Position numbers and translations under genes: made by a program. Shown piece after piece: positions 1 through 10,001 of a DNA stretch of 64,000 nt; the stretch's first letter is position 1, and every line of letters starts with the position of its first letter. Where the stretch lies: the NCBI GenBank assembly GCA_964442185.1, contig CAYTWT010000244.1, positions 1 through 64,000 of the forward strand, read 5' to 3'. The stretch comes from CADEEV01 sp964442185. GTDB taxonomy: Bacteria > Acidobacteriota > Vicinamibacteria > Fen-336. The notes under the pieces are model-generated. The model worked only from the letters and a program-made list of their open reading frames with translations, was not told where the DNA came from and searched no databases.

Positions 1-1319
1 ATGAGTTCCGAAACCACCTTGTCCAGAGGCGCGCCGCGCTTCCTCGCTTCGATCGCGACCCGGCCGTCCTCGACCTGGAAAACGTAGTCGGGATTCGCGG
101 CGTTGACGCTCGGCTTGCCGCGGCGCTGCTCGAGCGCCAGCGCGAGCTGCCACAGGGTATGCAGCTCCTCCTCGAAAGCGAGCCCGGTGCGGCCGCGTTC
201 GGCGCCGCCCGCTTCGAAGGCGGCATTCAGCGCATCGTGCCCAGCATGGCGCAGATTGGCCGCCACCTTCACGCGCTCGAGTTTCGTGTGCCGGCCGCGC
301 AGGCTGAAATCCCTCGCGCCCACGTTCAGGTAGAGCGATACCGCCGGCCGCTCGTGGCCCTCGTCCAGCGACAGGCGCGCCACGGCGTCCTCCGGCAGCA
401 TGGTGAACTTCCGGCCCGGCATATAGGCGGTCGAGAGCCGTTCGCGCGCGATGGCGTCGAGCGCCGAGCCCGGCGCGAACGCGAGTCCTGGCGCGGCGAT
501 GTGGATGCCGATGCGCAGTTCGTCCTCGGACACGCGCGTGACCGAGAAGGCGTCGTCGATCTCGGTGGTGCCGATGTCGTCCAGGCTGAAGGCGCTGCAA
601 GCGGCGAGCGGCAGGTCGTCTGGCAGCGCGGGCAGCTCGTGCGCCGGGAAGCCGGTGCCATTCGGGTAATACTCGCGCACGAAACGCCCGAGGTGGTAGG
701 CATGGCTGTCGCGCAGCAGGCCGCAGCGCTCGAACAGGCGCGCGCTGCTCAGGCCGAGCTGCGCGCAGGCCTGCTCGAGCGCCTTGGTCTCGGGTTTGGC
801 GCGCTCCGGCGCATACAGCAATTGATCGAGCAGGCGCGCGATCTCGGGCGGGCATTCGAAGCGTGAGAGCTGCGCCACCCACTGCGCGATTTGCTCCTGC
901 ACGCGCTTTTTTTTCTCCAGCCCGGCCAGCGCGAGCTTGAGCGTGTCCTCGGGCGCGGCCTGGAAGCGCCCCCGCCCCCGGCGGTAGAAATACATCGGCG
1001 CCGAGTGCAGCTTGAGCAGCACCCCGGCGCTCTCCACGGCCGCCGGATCGTGGCCGACGTAGTCGCGCGCCAGATCCTCGAAGCCGAACTCGGCTCCCTT
1101 GCGGCACTGCCAGAGGAAATCGGTGTCCAGCGCGTCGGCGAAACTGCGCGCCTCGGCGAGCAGTTCAGCGGCCGAGGGTCGCTCGAAGGCAAGCACCACG
1201 CTGGCGGCCTTGATCTTGGAGCGCCGCCCGTGCGGGCTTTCGACCTGATAGGAGGCGGGGCTTTTCGAGAGCACCGTTCCGGCCTTGTATTCGCCGTCTT
1301 CTTCGTAGAGAACTTGCAT
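1..1319 (-). CDS. rnb: RNase II/R-family exoribonuclease (RNB domain), C-terminus outside the window
   Basis: Hydrolyses RNA 3' to 5' in the cytoplasm. The reading frame runs from an ATG at 1319 to the window edge with no stop (439 codons seen). The N-terminal half is the variable leader found in betaproteobacterial RNase II-like proteins (start MQVLYEEDGEYKAGTV). The RNB catalytic block follows, with the metal-binding motif DDIGTTEIDDAFSV at roughly residues 220-235 and a later AAPGLAFAPGSALD segment. The catalytic core is present and the C-terminal part is missing only because the window ends. It is divergent from the toxin-antitoxin pair at 1457. No strong ribosome-binding site is seen upstream. 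RNase R is the alternative, but the N-terminus lacks an obvious cold-shock domain. Confidence 0.85.
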   Translation of the reverse strand, partial: MQVLYEEDGEYKAGTVLSKSPASYQVESPHGRRSKIKAASVVLAFERPSAAELLAEARSFADALDTDFLWQCRKGAEFGFEDLARDYVGHDPAAVESAGVLLKLHSAPMYFYRRGRGRFQAAPEDTLKLALAGLEKKKRVQEQIAQWVAQLSRFECPPEIARLLDQLLYAPERAKPETKALEQACAQLGLSSARLFERCGLLRDSHAYHLGRFVREYYPNGTGFPAHELPALPDDLPLAACSAFSLDDIGTTEIDDAFSVTRVSEDELRIGIHIAAPGLAFAPGSALDAIARERLSTAYMPGRKFTMLPEDAVARLSLDEGHERPAVSLYLNVGARDFSLRGRHTKLERVKVAANLRHAGHDALNAAFEAGGAERGRTGLAFEEELHTLWQLALALEQRRGKPSVNAANPDYVFQVEDGRVAIEARKRGAPLDKVVSEL

Positions 1320-1393
1320 CAGGGTGCGGATTATAGGCGTGTGCTGCATCGCACCAAGAGTGGGGTTAGGTACGGTTACTGCGCGGCTCGATC

Positions 1394-1433
1394 TGGAACA
1401 GGTGCGTATCGATCCGCTACAATTGTCGCAATT
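1394..1433 (+). promoter_or_regulatory. Candidate toxin-antitoxin promoter with palindromic operator
   Basis: A -10-like TACAAT at 1418-1423 lies 18 bp after a weak -35-like TGGAAC at 1394-1399. A perfect palindrome, AATTG-TCG-CAATT (1421-1433), overlaps the -10 and ends 23 bp before the antitoxin ATG. Antitoxins of this type normally repress their own operon by binding such palindromes, so this is the likely autoregulatory site. The sequence symmetry is seen; the binding is inferred. Confidence 0.45.
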
Positions 1434-1456
1434 TACTACGCATTAGGGGTGGCGGC

Positions 1457-1720
1457 ATGAGCACAGCGATCCGCATCGACGACGACATCTATCTTGCCGC
1501 GCAGCGCGTAGCCGGCGCGGAGCGCCGTTCGATTCCGCAACAAATCGAGTTCTGGGCACTAGTCGGCAAAACGGCTTTGGAAAACCCCGATCTGCCGGTC
1601 GACTTCGTGCGCGAACTGTTGATCAGCAAACACACTGACCGGGCGCTCGCCGAGCCGTTCGACCTTATGCCGGCGAAGAAGGCTACGTCCAGAACGCGCT
1701 CTCCGCGCCGGCGTGGCTGA
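1457..1720 (+). CDS. ParD-like antitoxin of a type II toxin-antitoxin pair
   Basis: 87-residue protein opening MSTAIRIDDDIYLAAQRVAGAERRS, which fits a ribbon-helix-helix DNA-binding start as in the ParD-like antitoxin family. The middle (IPQQIEFWALVGKTALENPDLP) is characteristic of that family and the C-terminus is basic and probably flexible, the usual toxin-binding part. It overlaps the toxin gene by 8 bp (GTGGCTGA), the usual coupling in such pairs. Expected to neutralise the toxin and repress the operon through the palindrome at 1421-1433. Confidence 0.75.
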   Translation: MSTAIRIDDDIYLAAQRVAGAERRSIPQQIEFWALVGKTALENPDLPVDFVRELLISKHTDRALAEPFDLMPAKKATSRTRSPRRRG

Positions 1721-1991
1721 CGTCGCGGTACTGCAGATGCCCGCGTTCAAGCGGGTATACAAGAAGCTCGCCGCCAGCCACCAGACCGTGGTGGACAACG
1801 CAGTGCGCACGATCGTCGCCAATCCAGAGATCGGCGAGGCGAAAAAGGGCGACCTTGCCGGCGTATACGTCCACAAGTTTCCACTCAATCGCCAGCAGAT
1901 GCTGCTTGCCTATGAAGGGAATTCGAAATCGCGGGTGCTGCTCTTACTCGGCAGCCACGAGAATTTTTATCGCGATCTCAAGCGTGGTTGA
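1713..1991 (+). CDS. ParE/RelE-superfamily toxin
   Basis: 92 residues from a GTG that overlaps the antitoxin stop. The fold signature is RelE/ParE-like: an early helix pair (FKRVYKKLAASHQTVVDNAVRTI), then GDLAGVYVHKFPLNRQQMLLAYEG and a terminal strand with LLLGSHENFYRDLKR, a typical ParE-type ending. Whether it acts on gyrase (ParE-like) or on ribosome-bound mRNA (RelE-like) cannot be told from sequence alone. The esterase gene ends convergently 45 bp downstream. Confidence 0.75.
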   Translation: MADVAVLQMPAFKRVYKKLAASHQTVVDNAVRTIVANPEIGEAKKGDLAGVYVHKFPLNRQQMLLAYEGNSKSRVLLLLGSHENFYRDLKRG

Positions 1992-2036
1992 CCGCAGATT
2001 CGCAGCGCGGCGGCTTTGCGCATAAGCCCAGACTGG

Positions 2037-2609
2037 CTATTCGACGTTGATTCCGGCAAATCGAAGAATCATGGGAATGTGCTCGGGAAAACTCTGCAGC
2101 GAGTGGTCGCCGCCGCTGCGGATCACCGCGCGCGCGCCCTCGTATTTGCGCGCCGCCACGCGCCAGTCGAGCACTTCGTCGCCGATTTCGAGCAGCAGCA
2201 GATAGCGCTCCGGGTCGATCTTCTCGACCACCAGCGCACGCCAGCCCTCGAGGTGCGCGCGCGTCAGTTCGTAGGGCACCCCGGTGTGCAGGTTTTTCTG
2301 CGTGCCGAGGTAGGCCTCGAGCCCGACATGCGGCGCGATCGCCGGGTTGATGAGTGCGGCGCGGCAACCGAGCGTTTCCGCGAGGTAGGTGGCGTAAAAA
2401 CCGCCCAGCGAGCTGCCGAGGAATGTGACCGAGCCCGGATCGCGCCCGCGGATCGCGGCCTCGATCGCGCGGAGCGCTTCGCGCGGCGTGTCGGGCAGCG
2501 CCGGGCAGGCGTACCTGGACCCCTGTCCCCTGTTTTCCAGATAGGCCTTCATCACCTGCGCCTTGTGCGAGGCGGGCGAACTGTTGAAACCATGCAGATA
2601 GACGAGCAT
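2037..2609 (-). CDS. YqiA/YcfP-family alpha/beta-hydrolase (esterase)
   Basis: 190-residue protein starting MLVYLHGFNSSPAS. It has the small-esterase layout of the YqiA (UPF0227) family: an HGF oxyanion region at the N-terminus, the nucleophile elbow FLGSSLGGFYATY near residues 63-75, an acidic residue in the LLLEIGDEVLDWR segment, and a C-terminal GGDHSLQSFPEHI carrying the catalytic His. The ATG at 2609 is 5 bp after the mpl stop, so it is the second gene of an mpl operon, an order common in Betaproteobacteria. The physiological substrate is unknown. Confidence 0.85.
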   Translation of the reverse strand: MLVYLHGFNSSPASHKAQVMKAYLENRGQGSRYACPALPDTPREALRAIEAAIRGRDPGSVTFLGSSLGGFYATYLAETLGCRAALINPAIAPHVGLEAYLGTQKNLHTGVPYELTRAHLEGWRALVVEKIDPERYLLLLEIGDEVLDWRVAARKYEGARAVIRSGGDHSLQSFPEHIPMILRFAGINVE

Positions 2610-2614
2610 CGCGT

Positions 2615-3955
2615 TCAGAGCGCCTTGAGCAATTTCTCGTGGATGCCGCCGAAGCCGCCATTCGACATCACCAGCACCTGGTCGCCGTCTCGCGCCTCGG
2701 TCGCGACCGCCGCCACCAGCGCGTCGAGGTCTGTCTCGCAGCGGGCGCGCGCGCCGAGCGCCGCGAACAGCGCCGCGGCATCCCAGGCCAGGCCGGCGCT
2801 GTAGATATAGACCCGCTCGGCCCCCGCAAAGCTCCCCGGCAGCGCATCCTTCATGACGCCTTTCCTGAGGGTGTTCGAGCGCGGTTCGAACACCGCAAGA
2901 ATGCGGCCCTCGCGGCTGCGCTGGCGCAGTCCGGCGATGCTTTCGCGGATCGCCGTCGGATGGTGCGCAAAATCGTCGTACAGCGCGACGCCCCGCACCC
3001 TGCCCTTCAACTCCATGCGGCGCCGTACGCCGTTGAACCTGGCGAGCGCATCGATCGCCTGCTGCGGCTCGACGCCGGCATGGCGCGCCGCGGCGATCGC
3101 GGCGAGCGCGTTCAGCCGGTTGTATCTCCCGGACAGCGCCCACTTCAGCCTGCCCACGGCCCTGCCCTCCCAGGCGATCTCGAAGGCTGCGTCCCGATCC
3201 GGCTCGCCCGCCTCCCACCCCGTCGAGACGCCGAATTCCTCCAGCGGGGTCCAGCAGCCCTGGGCCACGACGCGCTTTAAAGCCGCATCCGAGCCATTCA
3301 CGATGACTCGCCCAGCAGCCGGCACCGTACGCACCAGATGGTGGAATTGGCGCTCGATGTCTGCAAGATCACCGAAGATGTCTGCATGATCGTACTCAAG
3401 ATTATTGAGAACGACGGTTTTCGGCCGGTAGTGCACGAACTTGGAGCGCTTATCGAAGAAGGCGGTGTCGTACTCGTCCGCCTCGATGACGAAGTGCTCT
3501 GCAGCGCTGGATCGGGCAGAGACCTGGAGATCCGGCGCGATGCCGCCGATAAGGAAGCCGGGCTGCCGGCCCGCATCGGTGAGGATCCAGGCCAGCATCG
3601 CAGAAGTGCTTGTTTTTCCATGAGTTCCAGCAACAGCCAGCACCCACTTACCATTCAGCACATGCTCGGCCAACCACTGCGGGCCGGAGACGTAACGCCC
3701 ACCCTGGTCGAGGATCGCCTCCATCAGCGGATTGCCGCGGGTCACGACATTGCCGACCACCCACAGGTCGGGCGCCAGACGCAGTTGCCCCGCCCCGTAG
3801 CCTTCGATCAATTCGACGCCGAGCGCGCTCAACTGCTCGCTCATCGGCGGGTAAACGTTGGCGTCGCAGCCGGTGACGCGGAATCCAGCCTGTTGCGCGA
3901 TCGCGGCAATGCCACCCATGAAGGTGCCGCAAACGCCGAGAATGTGGAGATGCAC
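2615..3955 (-). CDS. mpl: UDP-N-acetylmuramate:L-alanyl-gamma-D-glutamyl-meso-diaminopimelate ligase
   Basis: Murein-recycling ligase that joins the freed tripeptide to UDP-MurNAc in the cytoplasm using ATP. The Mur-ligase P-loop GTHGKTSTSAML is near residue 115, followed by EADEYDTAFFDKRSKFVHY (typical of Mpl rather than MurC) and DDFAHHPTAI in the C-terminal half. A GTG at 3955 starts the protein at VHLHILGVCGTFMGG, matching the family N-terminus; upstream in-frame codons would add about 50 atypical residues. Length 446 aa is normal. It is divergent from the gene at 4020 with a 64-bp shared promoter region. Confidence 0.93.
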   Translation of the reverse strand: MHLHILGVCGTFMGGIAAIAQQAGFRVTGCDANVYPPMSEQLSALGVELIEGYGAGQLRLAPDLWVVGNVVTRGNPLMEAILDQGGRYVSGPQWLAEHVLNGKWVLAVAGTHGKTSTSAMLAWILTDAGRQPGFLIGGIAPDLQVSARSSAAEHFVIEADEYDTAFFDKRSKFVHYRPKTVVLNNLEYDHADIFGDLADIERQFHHLVRTVPAAGRVIVNGSDAALKRVVAQGCWTPLEEFGVSTGWEAGEPDRDAAFEIAWEGRAVGRLKWALSGRYNRLNALAAIAAARHAGVEPQQAIDALARFNGVRRRMELKGRVRGVALYDDFAHHPTAIRESIAGLRQRSREGRILAVFEPRSNTLRKGVMKDALPGSFAGAERVYIYSAGLAWDAAALFAALGARARCETDLDALVAAVATEARDGDQVLVMSNGGFGGIHEKLLKAL

Positions 3956-4019
3956 TGCGAATGCTGCCGGACGGGGGAAGGCGGCGATTGTACGCGAGCG
4001 CTGCGCTATCATCGCCACG

Positions 4020-4658
4020 ATGAGTCGCAACAGCGCGCGGCAAAGCGGCATGCGGGCGCGCATCGCGGCCGCGGCGGCGCGCCTCATGGCAGAGGACGGC
4101 ATCAACGACTATGCGCTCGCCAAGCGCAAGGCCGCGCGCGCACTTGGCGCCGCCAGCACCGAAGGGCTTCCGGGCAACGACGAAATCGAGGCCGAGCTGC
4201 GCGCCTACCTCGCGCTGTACCAGGCCGACGAACATCCGGAGCGCGTCGCCGAGCTGCGCGCGCTCGCGCTCGAGGCGATGCGCGCGCTGGAGCGCTTCAA
4301 CCCCTACCTGACCGGGCCAGTCCTCGCCGGCACCGCCGGTCCATACGCCGAAATCGAGCTGCAACTGTTCCCGGAAAGCACCAAGGAAGTCGAGCTGTTT
4401 CTCATCGACCGCAAGATTTCCTATGCAGCGAGCGACGAGCGCCGCTATACCGGCGACCGGGCACGCGCCGTGGCGGTGATTTCGCTCGACTGGCAGGGCG
4501 TGCCGCTGCGCTTGTCGGTGTTCGATCCGCGCGACGAGCGCTCGGCGCTGAAAACCACGCTTGCCGGCCGCGTGACACTGCGCGCCGGCATCGCGGAAGT
4601 GCGCGCCCTGGTCGAGATCCGGCCGGGCGAACCGGCGAATGACGCCCGGCCGGCGTGA
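4020..4658 (+). CDS. Conserved hypothetical protein next to mpl
   Basis: 212 residues from ATG 4020, which begins 7 nt after a TATCAT box (4007-4012). Residues 1-50 are rich in Arg and Ala (MRARIAAAAARLMAEDG, then DYALAKRKAARALG), and a later acidic part contains EIEAELRAYLALYQADEHP. The second half looks globular (LTGPVLAGTAGPYAEIELQLFP; DRKISYAASDERRY). No catalytic motif is visible. Proteins like this occur beside mpl in Betaproteobacteria, so a cell-wall-related or nucleotidyl-binding role is possible but unproven. It overlaps the following thioredoxin-like gene by 20 bp, suggesting co-expression. Confidence 0.7.
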   Translation: MSRNSARQSGMRARIAAAAARLMAEDGINDYALAKRKAARALGAASTEGLPGNDEIEAELRAYLALYQADEHPERVAELRALALEAMRALERFNPYLTGPVLAGTAGPYAEIELQLFPESTKEVELFLIDRKISYAASDERRYTGDRARAVAVISLDWQGVPLRLSVFDPRDERSALKTTLAGRVTLRAGIAEVRALVEIRPGEPANDARPA

Positions 4659-5196
4659 GGCGCTGATCCTCGGTGCGGCCGGCCTCGCGGCAGCCGCTGC
4701 CGGGTTCCTGCTCGGCCCGATCCTGCTGCAATCGACGCCCGGGGGCGGCGCGGGAGAAGGGGCAGGCGGCGGGGATTTCGCACTGCGTTCGGCAACTCTG
4801 GTCGATATCGCTGGCCAGCCACGCAAGCTCAGCGAGTGGCAGGGCAGGGTCCTGATGTGCAATTTCTGGGCGACTTGGTGCGCCCCATGCCGGGAAGAAA
4901 TCCCCCTCCTGATGGCAGCCAGGGCAAAATACGCCTCTGCCGGGGTGGAAATTGTCGGTATCGCCATCGATAATGCCGCTAAAGTCCGCGATTTCTCCGC
5001 ATCGTTCAGGATTACCTACCCCATCCTTCTCGCCGAGGCTGAAGGCCTCGACCTGATGAGGAAGCTTGGCAACAGCTCCGGTGGCCTGCCCTATACTGTC
5101 GTTGCCGACCGACAGGGCAGGGTTGTCCATCGCAAGCTGGGGGCGTTTAAACAGGCGGATCTGGACGCGATCCTGGCGCCTTTGGCACGTAGCTGA
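4639..5196 (+). CDS. TlpA-type membrane-anchored thioredoxin-like protein
   Basis: 185-residue exported redox protein. Residues 1-30 form an uncleaved or lipoprotein-free signal anchor (RREALILGAAGLAAAAAGFLLG). The thioredoxin fold follows with the active site WCAPC (Cys81 and Cys84) inside NFWATWCAPCREE, and a cis-Pro region GGLPYTVVADRQGRV near residue 155. It probably reduces disulfides in periplasmic proteins, for example during cytochrome c maturation. It overlaps the upstream hypothetical gene by 20 bp and lies 62 bp before aroQ. Confidence 0.85.
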   Translation: MTPGRREALILGAAGLAAAAAGFLLGPILLQSTPGGGAGEGAGGGDFALRSATLVDIAGQPRKLSEWQGRVLMCNFWATWCAPCREEIPLLMAARAKYASAGVEIVGIAIDNAAKVRDFSASFRITYPILLAEAEGLDLMRKLGNSSGGLPYTVVADRQGRVVHRKLGAFKQADLDAILAPLARS

Positions 5197-5257
5197 GCAG
5201 GGTTGAGCAGGGAAAGTGGGCCCAATTTCGGCTAAAATGTCGTCTTCTGCTGCGAAC

Positions 5258-5722
5258 ATGACCCAAAAACGAAAAACCAAAAGCGTCCTGGTACTGCACG
5301 GACCCAACCTGAACCTGCTTGGAACCCGCGAGCCGGATATCTACGGGCGCGAAACGCTCACAGTCATCAACCGCCGCCTGGCGGCCACGGCCAAGGCGGC
5401 CGGGGTAGGTCTCGAGAGCTTCCAGTCCAACCACGAAGGCATGCTGGTGGACCGGGTGCAGCAGGCCCGAACCGACGGCACGGGATTCATCCTGCTCAAC
5501 CCGGCCGCGTTCACCTACTCCAGCATCGCGCTGCGCGACGCCCTGACCGCGGTGCAGATCCCGTTTGTCGAGGTTCACTTGTCGAACATTCACGCACGCG
5601 AGCCATGGCGGGCGGATTCCCATTTCACGGCAGTCGCCGTTGGCAGCATCCTCGGCCTGGGCAGCCGCGGCTACGACCTCGCGCTCGAGTTCGCGATCGC
5701 GCGGCTGAAGTCCCGCAGTTAA
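5258..5722 (+). CDS. aroQ: Type II 3-dehydroquinate dehydratase
   Basis: Dehydrates 3-dehydroquinate to 3-dehydroshikimate, the third step of the shikimate pathway. Type II motifs are complete: GPNLNLLGTREPDIYG with the loop Arg and Tyr, NPAAFTYSSIALRDAL, and EVHLSNIHAREPWRADSHF carrying the catalytic His. Of three in-frame ATGs (5216, 5237, 5258) I chose 5258 (MTQKRKTKSVLVLHGP), which gives the usual short N-terminus; a TAAAAT box at 5233-5238 overlaps the second. Length 154 aa is normal. aroQ followed by accB is a conserved betaproteobacterial order. Confidence 0.93.
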   Translation: MTQKRKTKSVLVLHGPNLNLLGTREPDIYGRETLTVINRRLAATAKAAGVGLESFQSNHEGMLVDRVQQARTDGTGFILLNPAAFTYSSIALRDALTAVQIPFVEVHLSNIHAREPWRADSHFTAVAVGSILGLGSRGYDLALEFAIARLKSRS

Positions 5723-5772
5723 TCACCCGCTATGTCCGGACGGCGGGCCATGCCCGCCGGGGAGAGAAGACC

Positions 5773-6261
<489 letters not shown>

Positions 6262-6294
6262 GGACCCCTCGCGGCGCCCCCGCGGTCCTCCCCG

Positions 6295-7659
<1,365 letters not shown>

Positions 7660-7664
7660 GCCGC

Positions 7665-10001
7665 ATGAGCGAGGCGCCAGTCAAGGCCCCGAGCGACGCC
7701 GCGCCCGACGGCGGCCCCCGCTGGCTGCCGCTGCTGCTCGTCTTCGTCTCGCTTCTCCCAAACCTCCGGGCCGCGATCCCAGGGCTGACGTACTACCTGC
7801 GCGACTTCAGCCTTACCTTCTACCCGCTCCGCGCTTTCTTCGTGAGCGAGGTGCGCCAGGGCCACTGGCCCTTCTGGAACCCCTATCTCCACGAGGGCTC
7901 GGCGCTGCTGCCGACCTTGTATCCGCCCGAGTTCCTCCAGGTCTTGTGGCCGGGCCCAGCGATGGCCTCCTGGCTCTTGACGCTCCACCTGCCTCTCGCG
8001 GCGCTGGGCGCCTACGCTCTCGCGCGTGAGCTCGGAGCCGACCGCGGGGGCGCCTTCGTCGCCGGCGCGCTCTTCGCGATGGGTGGGTTCAGCCTCTCCT
8101 GTCTCAACCTCTACTGCTTCCTCCAGGCCCTGGCACTCACGCCCTTCGTGGTGCTCGCCTTCCGCCGGGCGGCTCTTCGCGGTGGTCGAGCGGTTCCCGC
8201 CGCCGCCTTGCTGCTCGCCCTCGCCATCACGACGCTCGCGATCGAGTTCGTCGCACAGGCCTTCGGCCTGGGCTTGGTCATCGCCCTTGCCGCCGACCGG
8301 AGCCGCAAGAGCGTCTCGAGAATCGCCGTGGCGGCCCTGCTCGGCCTCGGCCTTGCCAGCCTGCCGATCTTCCTCGCCACCGGGATCGTGGCCGAGACGC
8401 TGCGTGGCCAGGGGCTGCCGGCTTTCGAGGCGCTCCAGAAGCCCCTCAACCCACTGACCCTCGGCCAGGTCCTGCTGCCGCGTTTTCTGGGATCGCCCGG
8501 GGACTCCCTGCGGGTGTGGTGGGCGGGGCGTCTGTTTCCGGATGGTTCCCCCTACTTTCTCAGCCTGTACCTGGGGCCGCTCGCCGTGGCGACGGCGCTC
8601 GTCGGCGGTGACGGTTCGCGTGGCCGCGAGCGTGGCGCCCTTCTGCTCGCCGCCGCCTTCGGCTTCTGGTTTGCCCTGGGTCGCGCCGGCGGTCTCGCCT
8701 CCGTCATCTTGCGCCTCGCCCCGTTCTTTCGCTTCCCCGTGAAGGCCCTTCTGCTCGGGCACCTGGCCATGTGTCTGTTTGCGGGCTTCGGATGCACGCG
8801 ACTCCGGCGTGGCGGCGGCTGGAGTCGGCTCGTGGGCGTGGCCGGATGTCTCGCCGGGGCGATCGCGATCGTGCCCTTCGCCCTGGCCCTCGCGAGCAGT
8901 CCTCTGGAGCAGTGGCTCGCCATCTCGCCGCGCAGCGCCGAGGCCATGCGCAGCAGCTTGCAGCGAGACTCGCTCCAGGCCCTGGCGCTCCTCGTTGTCG
9001 TCATCGCGCTGGGTGTTGCCGTGAAGCGTCGCCGTGTGCGGCCCGCACTCGCGGTGCTGTCGCTCAGCGCTCTGACGGTTGCGGATGTCTGGCAGGCGGG
9101 GCTCGGTTTCAACCGTCAAACCTCGCCTGAGTTCTACGCCCCACTGCCGCAGGTCGCTGCTGCGCTGGCGTCGCAAGACGGCGGGCGGGTCTTCTCGTAT
9201 GGCGTGAACGCGAGTCCCGCCGTGGCGGCTTTGCTTCGCCGCGCGCCGCCCCGCGTCGAGATCGAGAGCTTTGCGCTGAGTCGCCAGGCGCTGAACCCGT
9301 TCCTGAACATCCTGGACCGCGTCGAACTCGCCGAGGGCGTCGACCGCCACTCTTTCATTCCCAACCCACCGGCATTCAACTCCGATGCCTACGCGCCCCA
9401 GGCGGTCGGAGCGATACTCAGTCGGCTCCGCAACGCCGCCGTGACGCGGGTGGTGAGCCTGGATGTCCTGGAACATCCCGATCTCCTGCTCAGCGCCACG
9501 ATTCCCACGACCGTCCCCGGCTTCGTGCTTCACGTGTACGAGCTGGCTCGACCCTGGGCTCGGGCCTACGTCGCCTGCCGTGTCGTTTCCGTTGCGGATC
9601 AGAGCGCGTCCTCTGCGGCGCCCTTCGGCGCCGGCTTCGATCCGGGCGGCGATGTCGCACTCGAAGTCCCTGCCGCGGCGTCGTGCCGGCAGGGCATGGC
9701 TCGGCGCACATCCTTCGGCTCCGACGTAGCCGCCTACAGCGTCGCCCTCGACGGCCCCGGGTGGCTCGTGGTGCGGGACAGCTTCACGCCCAGTTGGCAT
9801 GCGAGCGTCGACGGGATGCCCGCGGCCGTGCTGCGGGCCAATGGCCGACAGCGGGCCGTTGCGGTCCCCGCCGGAGAGCACGCCGTCGCATTCGGCTATC
9901 GCCCGCCGGGTCTCCGGCCGGGACTCGTCGGCAGCGCTCTGGCGGCGCTCATCGGCGGCTGGCTCTGGCTGCGCGGCGAGCGGCCGGTGGCCGCCGGGTG
10001 A
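7665..10001 (+). CDS. YfhO-family polytopic membrane protein (first of a tandem pair)
   Basis: 778 residues. About twelve hydrophobic segments fill residues 15-480, followed by a soluble extracytoplasmic C-terminal region and one last membrane helix. YfhO features are visible: YYLRDFSLTFYPLRAF in the first outer loop (with the conserved Arg-Asp pair), then FWNPYLHEGSALLPTLYP, and the C-terminal signature DSFTPSWHASVDG with the GEHAVAFGYRPPG tail. YfhO proteins are regarded as GT-C-fold transferases involved in glycosylating lipoteichoic acid or surface glycans; here the substrate is unknown. Its stop overlaps the GTG of the next paralogue (GTGA at 9998-10001), so the two are translationally coupled. 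Confidence 0.8.
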   Translation: MSEAPVKAPSDAAPDGGPRWLPLLLVFVSLLPNLRAAIPGLTYYLRDFSLTFYPLRAFFVSEVRQGHWPFWNPYLHEGSALLPTLYPPEFLQVLWPGPAMASWLLTLHLPLAALGAYALARELGADRGGAFVAGALFAMGGFSLSCLNLYCFLQALALTPFVVLAFRRAALRGGRAVPAAALLLALAITTLAIEFVAQAFGLGLVIALAADRSRKSVSRIAVAALLGLGLASLPIFLATGIVAETLRGQGLPAFEALQKPLNPLTLGQVLLPRFLGSPGDSLRVWWAGRLFPDGSPYFLSLYLGPLAVATALVGGDGSRGRERGALLLAAAFGFWFALGRAGGLASVILRLAPFFRFPVKALLLGHLAMCLFAGFGCTRLRRGGGWSRLVGVAGCLAGAIAIVPFALALASSPLEQWLAISPRSAEAMRSSLQRDSLQALALLVVVIALGVAVKRRRVRPALAVLSLSALTVADVWQAGLGFNRQTSPEFYAPLPQVAAALASQDGGRVFSYGVNASPAVAALLRRAPPRVEIESFALSRQALNPFLNILDRVELAEGVDRHSFIPNPPAFNSDAYAPQAVGAILSRLRNAAVTRVVSLDVLEHPDLLLSATIPTTVPGFVLHVYELARPWARAYVACRVVSVADQSASSAAPFGAGFDPGGDVALEVPAAASCRQGMARRTSFGSDVAAYSVALDGPGWLVVRDSFTPSWHASVDGMPAAVLRANGRQRAVAVPAGEHAVAFGYRPPGLRPGLVGSALAALIGGWLWLRGERPVAAG

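Noticed and set aside
4020..4658. Naming the mpl-adjacent gene a UDP-N-acetylmuramate ligase.
   Set aside because: Some annotations of neighbours of mpl use such names, but this 212-residue protein has no Mur-ligase P-loop or other ligase motif.
5203..5238. TTGAGC with TAAAAT as an aroQ promoter.
   Set aside because: The two boxes are 24 bp apart, too far for a sigma-70 promoter. Only the TAAAAT part is worth noting.
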